Below, piece after piece: positions 36,744 through 44,833 of a stretch of 64,000 nucleotides of DNA (positions within the stretch are counted from its first letter, which is position 1; every line of letters starts with the position of its first letter). The stretch is from NCBI RefSeq assembly GCF_014596945.1, contig NZ_JACVXB010000002.1, forward strand, positions 616,172 to 680,171, given 5' to 3'. Both the position numbers and the translations under genes were made by a program. This DNA is from Aestuariibaculum sediminum (GTDB lineage: Bacteria; Bacteroidota; Bacteroidia; Flavobacteriales; Flavobacteriaceae). Under the pieces are notes generated by a model, which was not told the DNA's origin, did no database searches, and was given only the letters and a program-made list of their open reading frames with translations.

Positions 36744-37634
36744 TTAATTGAATTCAAATTCAGCCACAATAGGGTAATGATCAGATAATTGATCTGGTAC
36801 GCCATGGTTTAGAATTGTGGAATTGATACAGAATCTGGATAATCTAGGACTAACCAAAATGTAGTCTATACGCTCTCTGGATTTAATAACGTCGTTCATA
36901 TCCGTTCTGTACTTCCCTATTAATATTGGTGTTGGAAATGTAAAACGCTCTTTTTCGTCCACAAAAGAGGCGCAAATATCAATAAGCGGCATAGCCAAAA
37001 ATTTGGAAACCACAGAAAAATCGAATTGTCCTAGTCTTAAATTAGAATACCTTTTATTATTTTCTTTTGAATATCTTTTTAGCAATTCCGTTTGCTTATT
37101 TAGTTTTTGAAAATCCATTGGTGAGTGTGCATTGAAATCGCCTAATACAACATACTTTTCAATTGAATTCATTTCTATACTTTTTACAATTTGGTTGGCC
37201 TCCTTTAATCTAAAATTACAATCAGCAGGTGAAAGATGTACCACAAAAAAATCAATACCAAAAGTTTCGCAATGTAGCATACCGTGCCAATACCCCTCTA
37301 TGGACAATGCTTTTACTTTTATAGGTCGTTTAGATGTTAAACCTACGGGGTAGCCTTCAGTCTTTAATATTTTCACATAATTATGTCCCCATTGCGCCGC
37401 ATCGCTTTTAAGCTTTTCTTCATTATAGCCACATAACTCTTGTAATGCCAAAACATCGGGATTTGTATCTTTTATAAACTTTATAAAATTATCGTGTCTA
37501 TTTTGATCTTTCCCCCAATCAAATCCGTTCCAAATATTGTAAGTCATTATTTTTAAATTAGATTGCGATGCCTGAGCAAGACAACCAAAATTTATCACAA
37601 AAACCAGCAAAATATTAATTAAATAGTGTTTCAT
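36744..37634 (-). CDS. Secreted endonuclease/exonuclease/phosphatase-fold protein
   Basis: The 296 residues carry a signal peptide (MKHYLINILLVFVINFGCLA) and an EEP domain: TYNIWNG, DVLALQELCGY, VVHLSPADCN, LGDFNAHSP, and a terminal SDHYPIVAEF. The family includes phosphodiesterases, nucleases and sphingomyelinases; the substrate is not readable. It overlaps the PL8 gene by four bases (37631-37634), so the two are co-expressed, and within this block it may act on a phosphorylated or phosphodiester glycan modification (inference). Confidence 0.85.
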   Translation of the reverse strand: MKHYLINILLVFVINFGCLAQASQSNLKIMTYNIWNGFDWGKDQNRHDNFIKFIKDTNPDVLALQELCGYNEEKLKSDAAQWGHNYVKILKTEGYPVGLTSKRPIKVKALSIEGYWHGMLHCETFGIDFFVVHLSPADCNFRLKEANQIVKSIEMNSIEKYVVLGDFNAHSPMDFQKLNKQTELLKRYSKENNKRYSNLRLGQFDFSVVSKFLAMPLIDICASFVDEKERFTFPTPILIGKYRTDMNDVIKSRERIDYILVSPRLSRFCINSTILNHGVPDQLSDHYPIVAEFEFN

Positions 37635-39694
37635 TTTATTTGAAATTCAATTTTTACAGGTGTCCCTTGTTTTGTACCCTTCGGAAAATTAATAGTTTTT
37701 GTTACGGTTTGTATGTCACTTTCAATGTGTTTAGTTAAAGTGATTATAGCCGATTCTAATTTTTGAGTAGGGTCTGTAATCAGCACTGTTGAAGTTTCTT
37801 TATTTACTTCGAAAAACACTAATGAAGGCACATTTATACTGATATTGTAAGTGCCGTTAATTCTAACATTTCCTGGCTTATAAAACACAATTGAAGTAGC
37901 GTTTTTTAATTGCACTGCCTGTGTAAATTTATTGTTTGTTAATATGTAATAAGAAGGTCTTTTGTATTCTTTTTTTAAAGAACTTTTCTTTATTTCAGGA
38001 AAAATAACATAAGAATAAAAATCATCCTTACAGTTAATACCGTGATTGATAACAAGCTGAAAAACGTTTCTTTTTTCTTGCGGCTTTTGAGGCCAAACGA
38101 CAACTTGATCCCATTTAGCCTCTCTTTGTTCTATTTTAGCTTCAATTGAATTTGTAGGATTTATAATATAACCTGTGTTTTCATGCCAAATACAATTAGA
38201 AGGTTTTATACTGTTTTTGGCATTATTTTTCTCAAATTTATTATCAACTAATTTACTAAAAGGCGTTGTGCTAAAACGCTGCTCTATGTTGGTTTGTAGA
38301 AATTGCTCTGATTTACCAGAAATACCTGAGCCTAAACAAACTACAAAATCAGGAAATATAAAATACGATTTACTAGCTTCTACTCCATCGCGCCGATATT
38401 GCATGCTCGAAACCCCAAAATCTTTATAAGTAAAACCGCCAACAAAATCACTTTTAATATGATAACTTCCCCAACCTATTTCTGGTAGTTTAGTTGTGTC
38501 TTGAACTGTCGTGGTACCTGGTATTTTTCTCCAGTCCCAATATGGAAATATATTTAAATATTCCTCGCCGGTTTTCATAATACACATAGCGCCATCAGCC
38601 AGGTAATAGCCACTTAAATTCTCTCCATTTCCTGATTCTGATCCTTTTACTCTACTTGAGCACATGCGAATACTTGCCATGTACTGTTTTGTTCGTTGAA
38701 TAAGTAATTCTGAAAAAGGAAAAAATTTCAATCCTCTGATGTTGTTTTTATGGCTAATCGACTTATATAAACTTGGATATTCGGTGTCTATTTCTTTCAT
38801 TTCTAAGGCTGCTTGTTTCACCTTTTCTGATTTATCAAGCTGTTCATCCGGAAATAATTGTCGACCACTACAATTAATATCATACACGCCTTTCCAAATT
38901 ACCCATCGTTGTCCTTCACTGAAGTAATGTCGCATTAGATCTATTTGTTCAGAAGTATATTCGTATGCTGTATTTTTTAAGATATACATCCATTTTACCT
39001 GGTCTTCTAAAAAGTGTAAACCATAGTTTCCAAATTGTAGTTGTCGGCCATGCTGATGAAACGAAAAATCTGGTTGTAAACCTTCACTGTTTATAGCGAT
39101 TTGCATTTCGTTTTTTATGTTTTCTGCAGCCTGATTAAGTTCTTCTACATTATTCTTTAAAATACTTCTTAACACGATATTAGAAGAAACCCAGACTAAA
39201 TTTTGCCCTGTTTGAATGCCAAATCGGACTTTATCCATAATTTCAATGCCTTTTTTCCATTGTTTTGGATCCATGTTATCTTCCATTAAAAGCATAATTA
39301 CTCCCAAGTTTTGCGGGATTCCTATTTGTGCATACCACCAATTACTGTTTTTAGGAGTGTTATCTACCCACCAATTATAAGATTCTAGTATGTTTTTTAA
39401 AAGAGTTGGATTATGATAATACTCGCTATCGGCTTTATGATAGGCTTTTGCCATTATTGATGCTCTTTTTAAATGAGCTAATAAAGGCCAGTTTCCAGGT
39501 TGTCGGTTATTATAGTCTAGATCTGACCAAGTACCATTAACATTGGTAAAAAAATAGCTTTTTTGATCTTCTTTTAATTGTTGATTAATGAGGTATGCTT
39601 TCCAGTTGGTTTTTAACTCTTGTAAATCGCTACTTTGTGCAATGGTGTACCAATTGAAAGATATTAAGGTGGCAATAACCAATAAGTATCTCAT
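37631..39694 (-). CDS. PL8 polysaccharide lyase
   Basis: PL8 lyases cleave uronate-containing glycosaminoglycans (chondroitin, hyaluronan) or xanthan by beta-elimination. The 687 residues have a signal peptide, an alpha/alpha toroid (about 25-345) and beta-sandwich domains (about 360-687). The catalytic His and Tyr are visible in FSFHQHGRQLQFGNYG, and the later acid region in NGENLSGYYLADGA. Exact specificity cannot be read. It opens the minus-strand glycan block and overlaps the EEP gene by four bases. No SusC/SusD or GH88 is nearby, which is unusual for a PL8 locus. Confidence 0.92.
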   Translation of the reverse strand: MRYLLVIATLISFNWYTIAQSSDLQELKTNWKAYLINQQLKEDQKSYFFTNVNGTWSDLDYNNRQPGNWPLLAHLKRASIMAKAYHKADSEYYHNPTLLKNILESYNWWVDNTPKNSNWWYAQIGIPQNLGVIMLLMEDNMDPKQWKKGIEIMDKVRFGIQTGQNLVWVSSNIVLRSILKNNVEELNQAAENIKNEMQIAINSEGLQPDFSFHQHGRQLQFGNYGLHFLEDQVKWMYILKNTAYEYTSEQIDLMRHYFSEGQRWVIWKGVYDINCSGRQLFPDEQLDKSEKVKQAALEMKEIDTEYPSLYKSISHKNNIRGLKFFPFSELLIQRTKQYMASIRMCSSRVKGSESGNGENLSGYYLADGAMCIMKTGEEYLNIFPYWDWRKIPGTTTVQDTTKLPEIGWGSYHIKSDFVGGFTYKDFGVSSMQYRRDGVEASKSYFIFPDFVVCLGSGISGKSEQFLQTNIEQRFSTTPFSKLVDNKFEKNNAKNSIKPSNCIWHENTGYIINPTNSIEAKIEQREAKWDQVVVWPQKPQEKRNVFQLVINHGINCKDDFYSYVIFPEIKKSSLKKEYKRPSYYILTNNKFTQAVQLKNATSIVFYKPGNVRINGTYNISINVPSLVFFEVNKETSTVLITDPTQKLESAIITLTKHIESDIQTVTKTINFPKGTKQGTPVKIEFQIK

Positions 39695-39732
39695 AAATTA
39701 ATTTTCAAAATTGATAATTTAACCACTAAATA

Positions 39733-39763
39733 TAAAAAAAGACAGTCAATTTGACTGTCTTTA
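39733..39763 (-). terminator. Terminator after the intradiol-dioxygenase-like gene
   Basis: An 11-bp stem (39738-39748 with 39752-39762) closes a 3-base loop and is followed by seven T on the minus strand. It lies just past the stop at 39784, so that gene is transcribed apart from the PL8 block. Confidence 0.85.
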
Positions 39764-39783
39764 ACTCGATTAACACATAATAA

Positions 39784-40413
39784 TTATTGGGTTAAAATAT
39801 CTTTACTCTTTTTTAATACAATATCTTTTGTTGCTACCAACATATCGTCTTTCTCCTCTAACCGTAACATACTTTTAACAGCTTCCGCACGACATGCTAG
39901 AGTTAAATCTGGAATTAAAGGATCATCATTAAAGAAAAACGCCGATAATTCTTGTTCTGGTTTACCAGGTTCCTTAATAATACGGTGAATTTGTTTAAGT
40001 TCTTTTGCTTTTAAGTATTTTCCAGGCATAAAGGTATAAAACGTATACTTACCATCGGCGTTGGTTTTCACCCAGGCACGATGATACACATAACGATTTC
40101 TATTGGCATCACGTTTCATTTTATAATTGCCGTTTTCATCTGGTTGATAGATAAACAGAATCACATCTTTAGCTGGTGTCTTTCCATCAGCCTGGTAAAT
40201 AGTACCAGAAATCTTTAATTTTGTTGGTTTGTTGTCGTAATCAGGAACTTGAGCTTCATTATCCAATAACTGGTCTGATAGCAAGTAAATTGGACTGGTC
40301 TTTTCATAATTTAATGGTAAATCATCCAAAATACTAGCTGTATTTTGAGCCTGAAATTGATATGCTAAAATCAAACAGATAAAAAGTATAAATTTAGTAC
40401 TTAAAGCCTTCAT
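39784..40413 (-). CDS. Secreted intradiol-dioxygenase-like protein with altered metal site
   Basis: The 209 residues carry a signal peptide (about 1-23), then a transthyretin-like/intradiol dioxygenase domain: SGTIYQADGKTPAKDVILFI, YQPDENGNY, then KTNADGKYTFYTFMPGKY. The catalytic iron in true enzymes is held by two Tyr and two His; here the expected HIH appears as QIH (in KELKQIHRIIKEP), so one His is replaced by Gln. It may be inactive or a binding protein. It stands between the PL8 block and the DUF4251 gene, with its own terminator. Confidence 0.7.
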   Translation of the reverse strand: MKALSTKFILFICLILAYQFQAQNTASILDDLPLNYEKTSPIYLLSDQLLDNEAQVPDYDNKPTKLKISGTIYQADGKTPAKDVILFIYQPDENGNYKMKRDANRNRYVYHRAWVKTNADGKYTFYTFMPGKYLKAKELKQIHRIIKEPGKPEQELSAFFFNDDPLIPDLTLACRAEAVKSMLRLEEKDDMLVATKDIVLKKSKDILTQ

Positions 40414-40529
40414 TCTAAATTGTTAATTATTAATATCGATTTAAATTTAATTATTTACGCTTTGGACTAAAAAAAAACTACATGAAAGCATTATATATAC
40501 GATAAACGGTTCTGACACCATGCTTGGAG

Positions 40530-41084
40530 TTATTTATCTACATCCTTTTCAGCTCTTACACTACCTGAATATTGTATGGTTGTCCTTGTATTTCCATTAA
40601 GGGTCATAGAGCTTTTTAAATTTGGAAATAAATTGATACTCACACTAAAGTTTTCGTTGTTGCTCTTGGCATCAAACTGAATGTTATAACCATTGTGCTT
40701 GTTTGGTTTAACTTCATAATCTTCAACCAATCCTTTAAATTCAATACCGTTATCTGTTCCTCCATAAGCAGCTCCCATTCGGCGCTCACCATAATAAGGT
40801 AAAAACGATACAACACTGTCTCCTTTTATTTTTAAAAAATTCTGGTTACCTATTAAATTAATACCACTAGCACTATTGCCCGGACGCATTAATGGTGAGT
40901 TTAAAACCTGTTGCATAGCTGCGGTTACTTGCGGGTATGCCCAATCGGATTCTATGTAAAAAGATTTACTTTCAACTAACGCTTTTAACGCTGCTATTTC
41001 TTCTGGTGTAGCTGTCGATTTTGTTGAACTGCACGATAAAAGAAATGTACTTATAAAAGATAATAATAAAACGAGATGTTTCAT
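40530..41084 (-). CDS. DUF4251 lipoprotein
   Basis: The 184 residues start with a lipoprotein signal (FISTFLLSCSSTKS) and match the DUF4251 family of Bacteroidota (SFYIESDWAYPQVTAAMQQV, GINLIGNQNFLKIKGDSV). Function unknown; it is expected in the outer membrane or periplasm. It lies 116 bases upstream of the intradiol-like gene on the same strand. Confidence 0.85.
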   Translation of the reverse strand: MKHLVLLLSFISTFLLSCSSTKSTATPEEIAALKALVESKSFYIESDWAYPQVTAAMQQVLNSPLMRPGNSASGINLIGNQNFLKIKGDSVVSFLPYYGERRMGAAYGGTDNGIEFKGLVEDYEVKPNKHNGYNIQFDAKSNNENFSVSINLFPNLKSSMTLNGNTRTTIQYSGSVRAEKDVDK

Positions 41085-41202
41085 GGTTTAATTCCTATTT
41101 TAATTCCATTTCTAATTTACGAAAAATTATTACGATTTTCATACATTTTAGCTTTTTACTTACATTTTGATGCGTGTTAATTTTAATTTAAATTAGCGCT
41201 AC

Positions 41203-42021
41203 ATGCGTGATAAAACAATTCATCTTCAATTTCAATATCAGGGCTATTGTAGCACACCTAACTTATGGGTTGGCAACACAGTTTATGGACTGGAACAATT
41301 TAATTTACCATGCTCAAGAACGAGTAAATTCAATGGAGTCATAGCGGATAAACTGCGCCTGGGAAAACTTGTGGAGCGCTTTGTGAGCCACGACCTAAAA
41401 CAGCACCCGGAAATATCTAACTTAGTAGAGGGTTTACAGATTCAAAAAGATAAAATCACAATAGGAGAGCTTGATGCTTTGTTTCTGTTCAAGAAGCAAC
41501 CTATACATTTAGAAATAGTTTATAAATTTTATTTGTACGACCCTCTTCTTGGTGATAACGAACTATACAACTGGATTGGCCCAAATAGAAAGGATTCGTT
41601 AATAAAAAAACTAGACAAACTAAAAAATAAACAGCTACCATTGCTTTTTAATAGTAATACAAAACATTATTTAAATCGTTTCAATATAAATGCAAACCAC
41701 TTTGATCAACGCGTTTTGTTTCGAGCTCAATTATTTCTTCCTTATCAAGGTGATAAAAACATCTTTAATTTAATTAACCCTGAATGCGTTCAGGGGTTCT
41801 ATATAAAAATGAAAGATCTGGATGTTTTTAAGACCAGTAAGTTTTATATACCTTCTAAATTAGATTGGCTTTTAGAAGTTAGCGCTCATGTTAATTGGTT
41901 AACCTACAGTAAGTTTAAAGCAGAAATAATAAATTTAATTACTAACAAAACCTCGCCTTTGTGCTGGGTAAAGCATCCAAACGGGATTATTAAAAAAATA
42001 TTTATTGTTTGGTGGACTTGA
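41203..42021 (+). CDS. DUF1853 family protein (PD-(D/E)XK-like)
   Basis: The 272 residues match DUF1853: KIGELDALF-like ITIGELDALFLFKKQPIHLE, VYKFYLYDP and WIGPNRKDSL. The pattern Asp in GELDAL followed by Glu in HLEIVYKF resembles the PD-(D/E)XK nuclease fold, as is reported for this family. Substrate unknown. It lies 39 bases before the EamA transporter gene and may share its transcript. Confidence 0.8.
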   Translation: MRDKTIHLQFQYQGYCSTPNLWVGNTVYGLEQFNLPCSRTSKFNGVIADKLRLGKLVERFVSHDLKQHPEISNLVEGLQIQKDKITIGELDALFLFKKQPIHLEIVYKFYLYDPLLGDNELYNWIGPNRKDSLIKKLDKLKNKQLPLLFNSNTKHYLNRFNINANHFDQRVLFRAQLFLPYQGDKNIFNLINPECVQGFYIKMKDLDVFKTSKFYIPSKLDWLLEVSAHVNWLTYSKFKAEIINLITNKTSPLCWVKHPNGIIKKIFIVWWT

Positions 42022-42060
42022 AACTAGCCTAAAATATCGCAAACAATTACCTTTGCCGCC

Positions 42061-42963
42061 ATGTGGATGTATTTAGGGTTATTAGCTGCATTGTTTTTGG
42101 GGTTGCATAATTTATGTAAAAAACATGCAGTTCAAGGTAATGAAGTGTTTCCGGTTTTATTTGGGACAATTTCAGCTGGGTTATTATTGTTGGTTCCTTT
42201 TTTTGTGTTGTCGCTTTTTGCGCCTGAAATTGTTAAAAACATAGATTTGTATATTGCGAGTGTACCGTTGGCTACACATGGCTTCATTTTAATAAAATCT
42301 TGCATTATGGCGGCCTCTTGGGTTTTAGCTTATCAGGCCTTGAAGCACTTACCTATTACTATTGTAACACCAATTCGTTCTGCAGGACCATTTTTTACAT
42401 TTTTGGGTGCGATTTTAATTTATCAGGAAAGACCAACATATACACAATGGATAGGTTTCTTTCTTATTATCTTTTCTGTTATATTATATTCCAAAATAGG
42501 TAAAAAGGAAGGGATACATTTTAAGCGAAATAAATGGATTTTGGCCATTGTAGCAGCTACATTCTTAGGTGCTTCGAGTGGTTTGTACGATAAATTCCTA
42601 ATACAGAATCTGAATTTAACACCACAAACACTTCAGTTCTGGTTTTGTTTTTACACTACCGCAATTTTATTCATTATTTTATGTTTCACTTTTTTTAGAA
42701 ACCAAGAAAAACGTAACGCTTTTAAATTCAGATGGACTATTCCTGCGGTCGGTGTTTTATTACAGCTGGCTGATTACTATTATTTTAAAGCGCTCCAAGA
42801 CCCAGACGCTTTAATAATGCTTCTTTCGGCCATTAAGCGCAGCCAAATACTGATAGCTGTTGTTGTTGGAGGCTTAATTTTTAAAGAGCAAAATAAAAGA
42901 AAAAAGCTTATTCCTCTTATTGGTATTATGCTTGGAGTAGCTTTAATACTGTACTCGAAATAA
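42061..42963 (+). CDS. EamA-family transporter
   Basis: The 300 residues contain about ten hydrophobic helices in two EamA halves (residues 1-145 and 150-300), typical of drug/metabolite superfamily exporters. A hydrophobic Gly-rich second half with FKEQNKRKKLIPLIGIMLG is normal. The substrate cannot be inferred. It may be co-transcribed with the DUF1853 gene. Confidence 0.85.
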   Translation: MWMYLGLLAALFLGLHNLCKKHAVQGNEVFPVLFGTISAGLLLLVPFFVLSLFAPEIVKNIDLYIASVPLATHGFILIKSCIMAASWVLAYQALKHLPITIVTPIRSAGPFFTFLGAILIYQERPTYTQWIGFFLIIFSVILYSKIGKKEGIHFKRNKWILAIVAATFLGASSGLYDKFLIQNLNLTPQTLQFWFCFYTTAILFIILCFTFFRNQEKRNAFKFRWTIPAVGVLLQLADYYYFKALQDPDALIMLLSAIKRSQILIAVVVGGLIFKEQNKRKKLIPLIGIMLGVALILYSK

Positions 42964-42991
42964 ACTAAAAAAACAAAACGAAGATGTAAAC

Positions 42992-43102
42992 TTAATTTAT
43001 GGTTTGGTTATTTTTTCGTTGGGCTAAATGGAAGCCTAAGCCAACCCCCAGACCAAATACAACAATTAAAATAGTAGACATAGTTATAATTAAGGACACC
43101 AT
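42992..43102 (-). CDS. Possible 36-residue single-span membrane peptide
   Basis: An ATG-started minus-strand frame encodes 36 residues, with one strong hydrophobic, Gly-rich helix (MSTILIVVFGLGVGLGFHLA from the second Met) and a basic, polar tail RKNNQTIN. The composition is far from chance for AT-rich intergenic DNA, and a helix with this charge pattern fits a small inner-membrane protein with its C-terminus inside. Alternative start: the second ATG (43081). I know no family. It lies 143 bases downstream of an FNR-type site. Confidence 0.4.
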   Translation of the reverse strand: MVSLIITMSTILIVVFGLGVGLGFHLAQRKNNQTIN

Positions 43103-43244
43103 AATAAATACTTTAAAAAATTAGTAGGTTAAGAAATTCTTTTGTTTTTGGTAAAGCAATAAACTTGAGATAATAGTAATTTACAGTGCTAATGTATAAT
43201 CTTTTAACTATAATAATGATTATGAGCTAGAATAAAATTCTTTC

Positions 43245-43262
43245 AATTGATATATATCAATT
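43245..43262. promoter_or_regulatory. Perfect FNR-type palindrome
   Basis: AATTGATATATATCAATT is an 18-base perfect palindrome containing TTGAT-N4-ATCAA, the FNR consensus. It begins 1 base beyond the stop of the Crp/Fnr gene (43264) and lies 143 bases upstream of the small membrane peptide on the minus strand. It is an operator candidate, but the sequence is also AT-rich enough to arise by chance. Confidence 0.5.
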
Positions 43263-43263
43263 T

Positions 43264-43872
43264 TTAAGAGTCTACGCAAGTTACCTCAAAGTCTTTAAAA
43301 ATTCGACTAAAAGTTTCGGGTCTCATATTTAACATAGAGGCAAGGTATTTATTTGGTGCACGATTCAACAGTAAAATGTTTTGATTTGCAACAAAATAGT
43401 CAAAACGACCCTTCGCGGAAGGAATTCTAGACATCAGCGTTCTATTTTCTGCGTGAATATAGTACTCCACTAGTAATGTATTGTATAACCTTAAGGCTTC
43501 AGGAAACGTGTTCAAAGCAAATTGAAAATCTTCATATTCCATATATTCAACGTAAGTGTCTTCCACGGCCTGTATGCACTCCGATGCTTCAATATGTTTA
43601 AAGAACCCAGTAATAGATGTAACCAGTTCGTTTTCGCAGCTTAACCAAGTCGTTATTTCTTTATTTTCAACATTATGAAAACCACGAATCATTCCCTTTT
43701 TTATAAAATAAAGTTTGTTGCAAACCTCGCCGCTTTTGTGTAATATAGTTCCCTTTTTAAAATGCGTATGCTTTATACAGCGGTGATAATGTAACTTAAA
43801 TTCGGGAGATAATGGTACTATTTTTTCAAGAAAATATAAGGAAAAGGAAATTTTTCTGCCGCTCATAATCAT
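43264..43872 (-). CDS. Crp/Fnr-family transcription regulator
   Basis: The 202 residues have an N-terminal cyclic-nucleotide-binding-like beta-roll (about 30-125; FKKGTILHKSGEVCNKLYFIKKG) and a C-terminal helix-turn-helix (about 155-195). The recognition helix reads PETFSRIFK, retaining the Glu-x-x-Ser-Arg contact residues of FNR, which read TTGAT half-sites. Cysteines are scattered and do not show the FNR iron-sulfur pattern, so the signal is unknown. An alternative start at 43866 would remove two residues. A matching FNR-type palindrome lies just downstream. Confidence 0.88.
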   Translation of the reverse strand: MIMSGRKISFSLYFLEKIVPLSPEFKLHYHRCIKHTHFKKGTILHKSGEVCNKLYFIKKGMIRGFHNVENKEITTWLSCENELVTSITGFFKHIEASECIQAVEDTYVEYMEYEDFQFALNTFPEALRLYNTLLVEYYIHAENRTLMSRIPSAKGRFDYFVANQNILLLNRAPNKYLASMLNMRPETFSRIFKDFEVTCVDS

Positions 43873-44061
43873 GGATAATCAATTGCAAAAATATACAATA
43901 ATTTCTCTTATATTAAAACAGTATTTACTTTTAAATATTTAACTAATGATTAAGGTTATTTTTGTGAAACTGTTATTCCATATCCCTTGCTAAGTGTTGA
44001 ATTCTTAATTCATGGTTAATTCTATAATAATTTGGATAATTTAAAAAATTTTAAAGTCAAT

Positions 44062-44097
44062 AAAAAATGCAGAAGTTGTTAAAGCTTCTGCATTTTG
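44062..44097 (-). terminator. Terminator of the secreted protein gene at 44137
   Basis: A 12-bp stem (44064-44075 with 44085-44096) closes a 9-base loop and is followed by T on the minus strand. It lies about 40 bases after the stop of that gene. The rest of the gap from 43873 is AT-rich without features. Confidence 0.8.
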
Positions 44098-44136
44098 ACT
44101 ATGGGTATTTGGTTGGTTTTATAGTTTTTTTTAACA

Positions 44137-44664
44137 TTATGCATCCGCATCAATTTTAACTACTTTTTTTTGGTTTTCCTTTTTCATTACCACCTTATAG
44201 AACACTTTGGTTTTATTTTCTTCCTTATTAAATATACGAGTGCATATTACTTTGTTAAAAGCCCAGCCAGGATATTTTTTTCCTAACCTATTGTTTAAAA
44301 CATATGGTAAACGCACATCTTTGTATATTTCGGTCGATTGTATTATTATACCATTTTGGTTGTATGTTGCCTCAATAACATTTAAACCTTCTTTAAATTT
44401 TACGTTGTATGTTGAAGGTTTCGATGCTATATAAGCTGAAGATTTTTTTATATCATAATTCGCAATAATACGTTGAAGTTTTTCTACTTTTTTCGAAGTA
44501 ACCTCTGTATCGAAAGCATTAAGATAAAATTGGTTTACTGGCACTGCTTTTTTCGAAACGACTTTCGATTCAGCAATATTTACTGGTACCGCAGCTATTG
44601 AAATCTGGCCGTGTGTTATGCTAAAGAATCCGAATAGCGTTAATCCTATTAAATACGTTTTCAT
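44137..44664 (-). CDS. Secreted protein, PepSY-like, unknown function
   Basis: The 175 residues start with a signal peptide (MKTYLIGLTLFGFFSITHGQ). A duplicated AVPVN segment occurs near residues 24-44. The C-terminal part (RLGKKYPGWAFNKVICTRIF and the strands after it) resembles the PepSY-like domains found in Bacteroidota secreted proteins. Function unknown. It is a single gene with its own terminator. Confidence 0.65.
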   Translation of the reverse strand: MKTYLIGLTLFGFFSITHGQISIAAVPVNIAESKVVSKKAVPVNQFYLNAFDTEVTSKKVEKLQRIIANYDIKKSSAYIASKPSTYNVKFKEGLNVIEATYNQNGIIIQSTEIYKDVRLPYVLNNRLGKKYPGWAFNKVICTRIFNKEENKTKVFYKVVMKKENQKKVVKIDADA

Positions 44665-44833
44665 GATGTTGGTTTTAAGAGTTATTTGATAAGGTGCTAT
44701 TAATAATTCTAAACCGCGGATCGATTTTTAGTATACTGATAATAAAATCATTATAAATTTAATTTAAACCTATGTAATAGCCATAAATAACCAATAGACA
44801 AACAATAGACACCTGAAAAAAAGTCGATAAAAA

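Larger units (their letters stand above)
42964..43263. other. Intergenic region with a small membrane peptide and an FNR-type palindrome
   Basis: This 300-base gap between the EamA gene and the Crp/Fnr gene holds, on the minus strand, a 36-codon frame with one membrane helix (42992-43102) and, near the right end, a perfect FNR-type palindrome (43245-43262). The rest is AT-rich, with no clear -7 element. Confidence 0.5.

Noticed and set aside
36659-36805. N-terminal extension of the GH20 frame
   Set aside because: It overlaps the EEP gene and would place the signal peptide internally.
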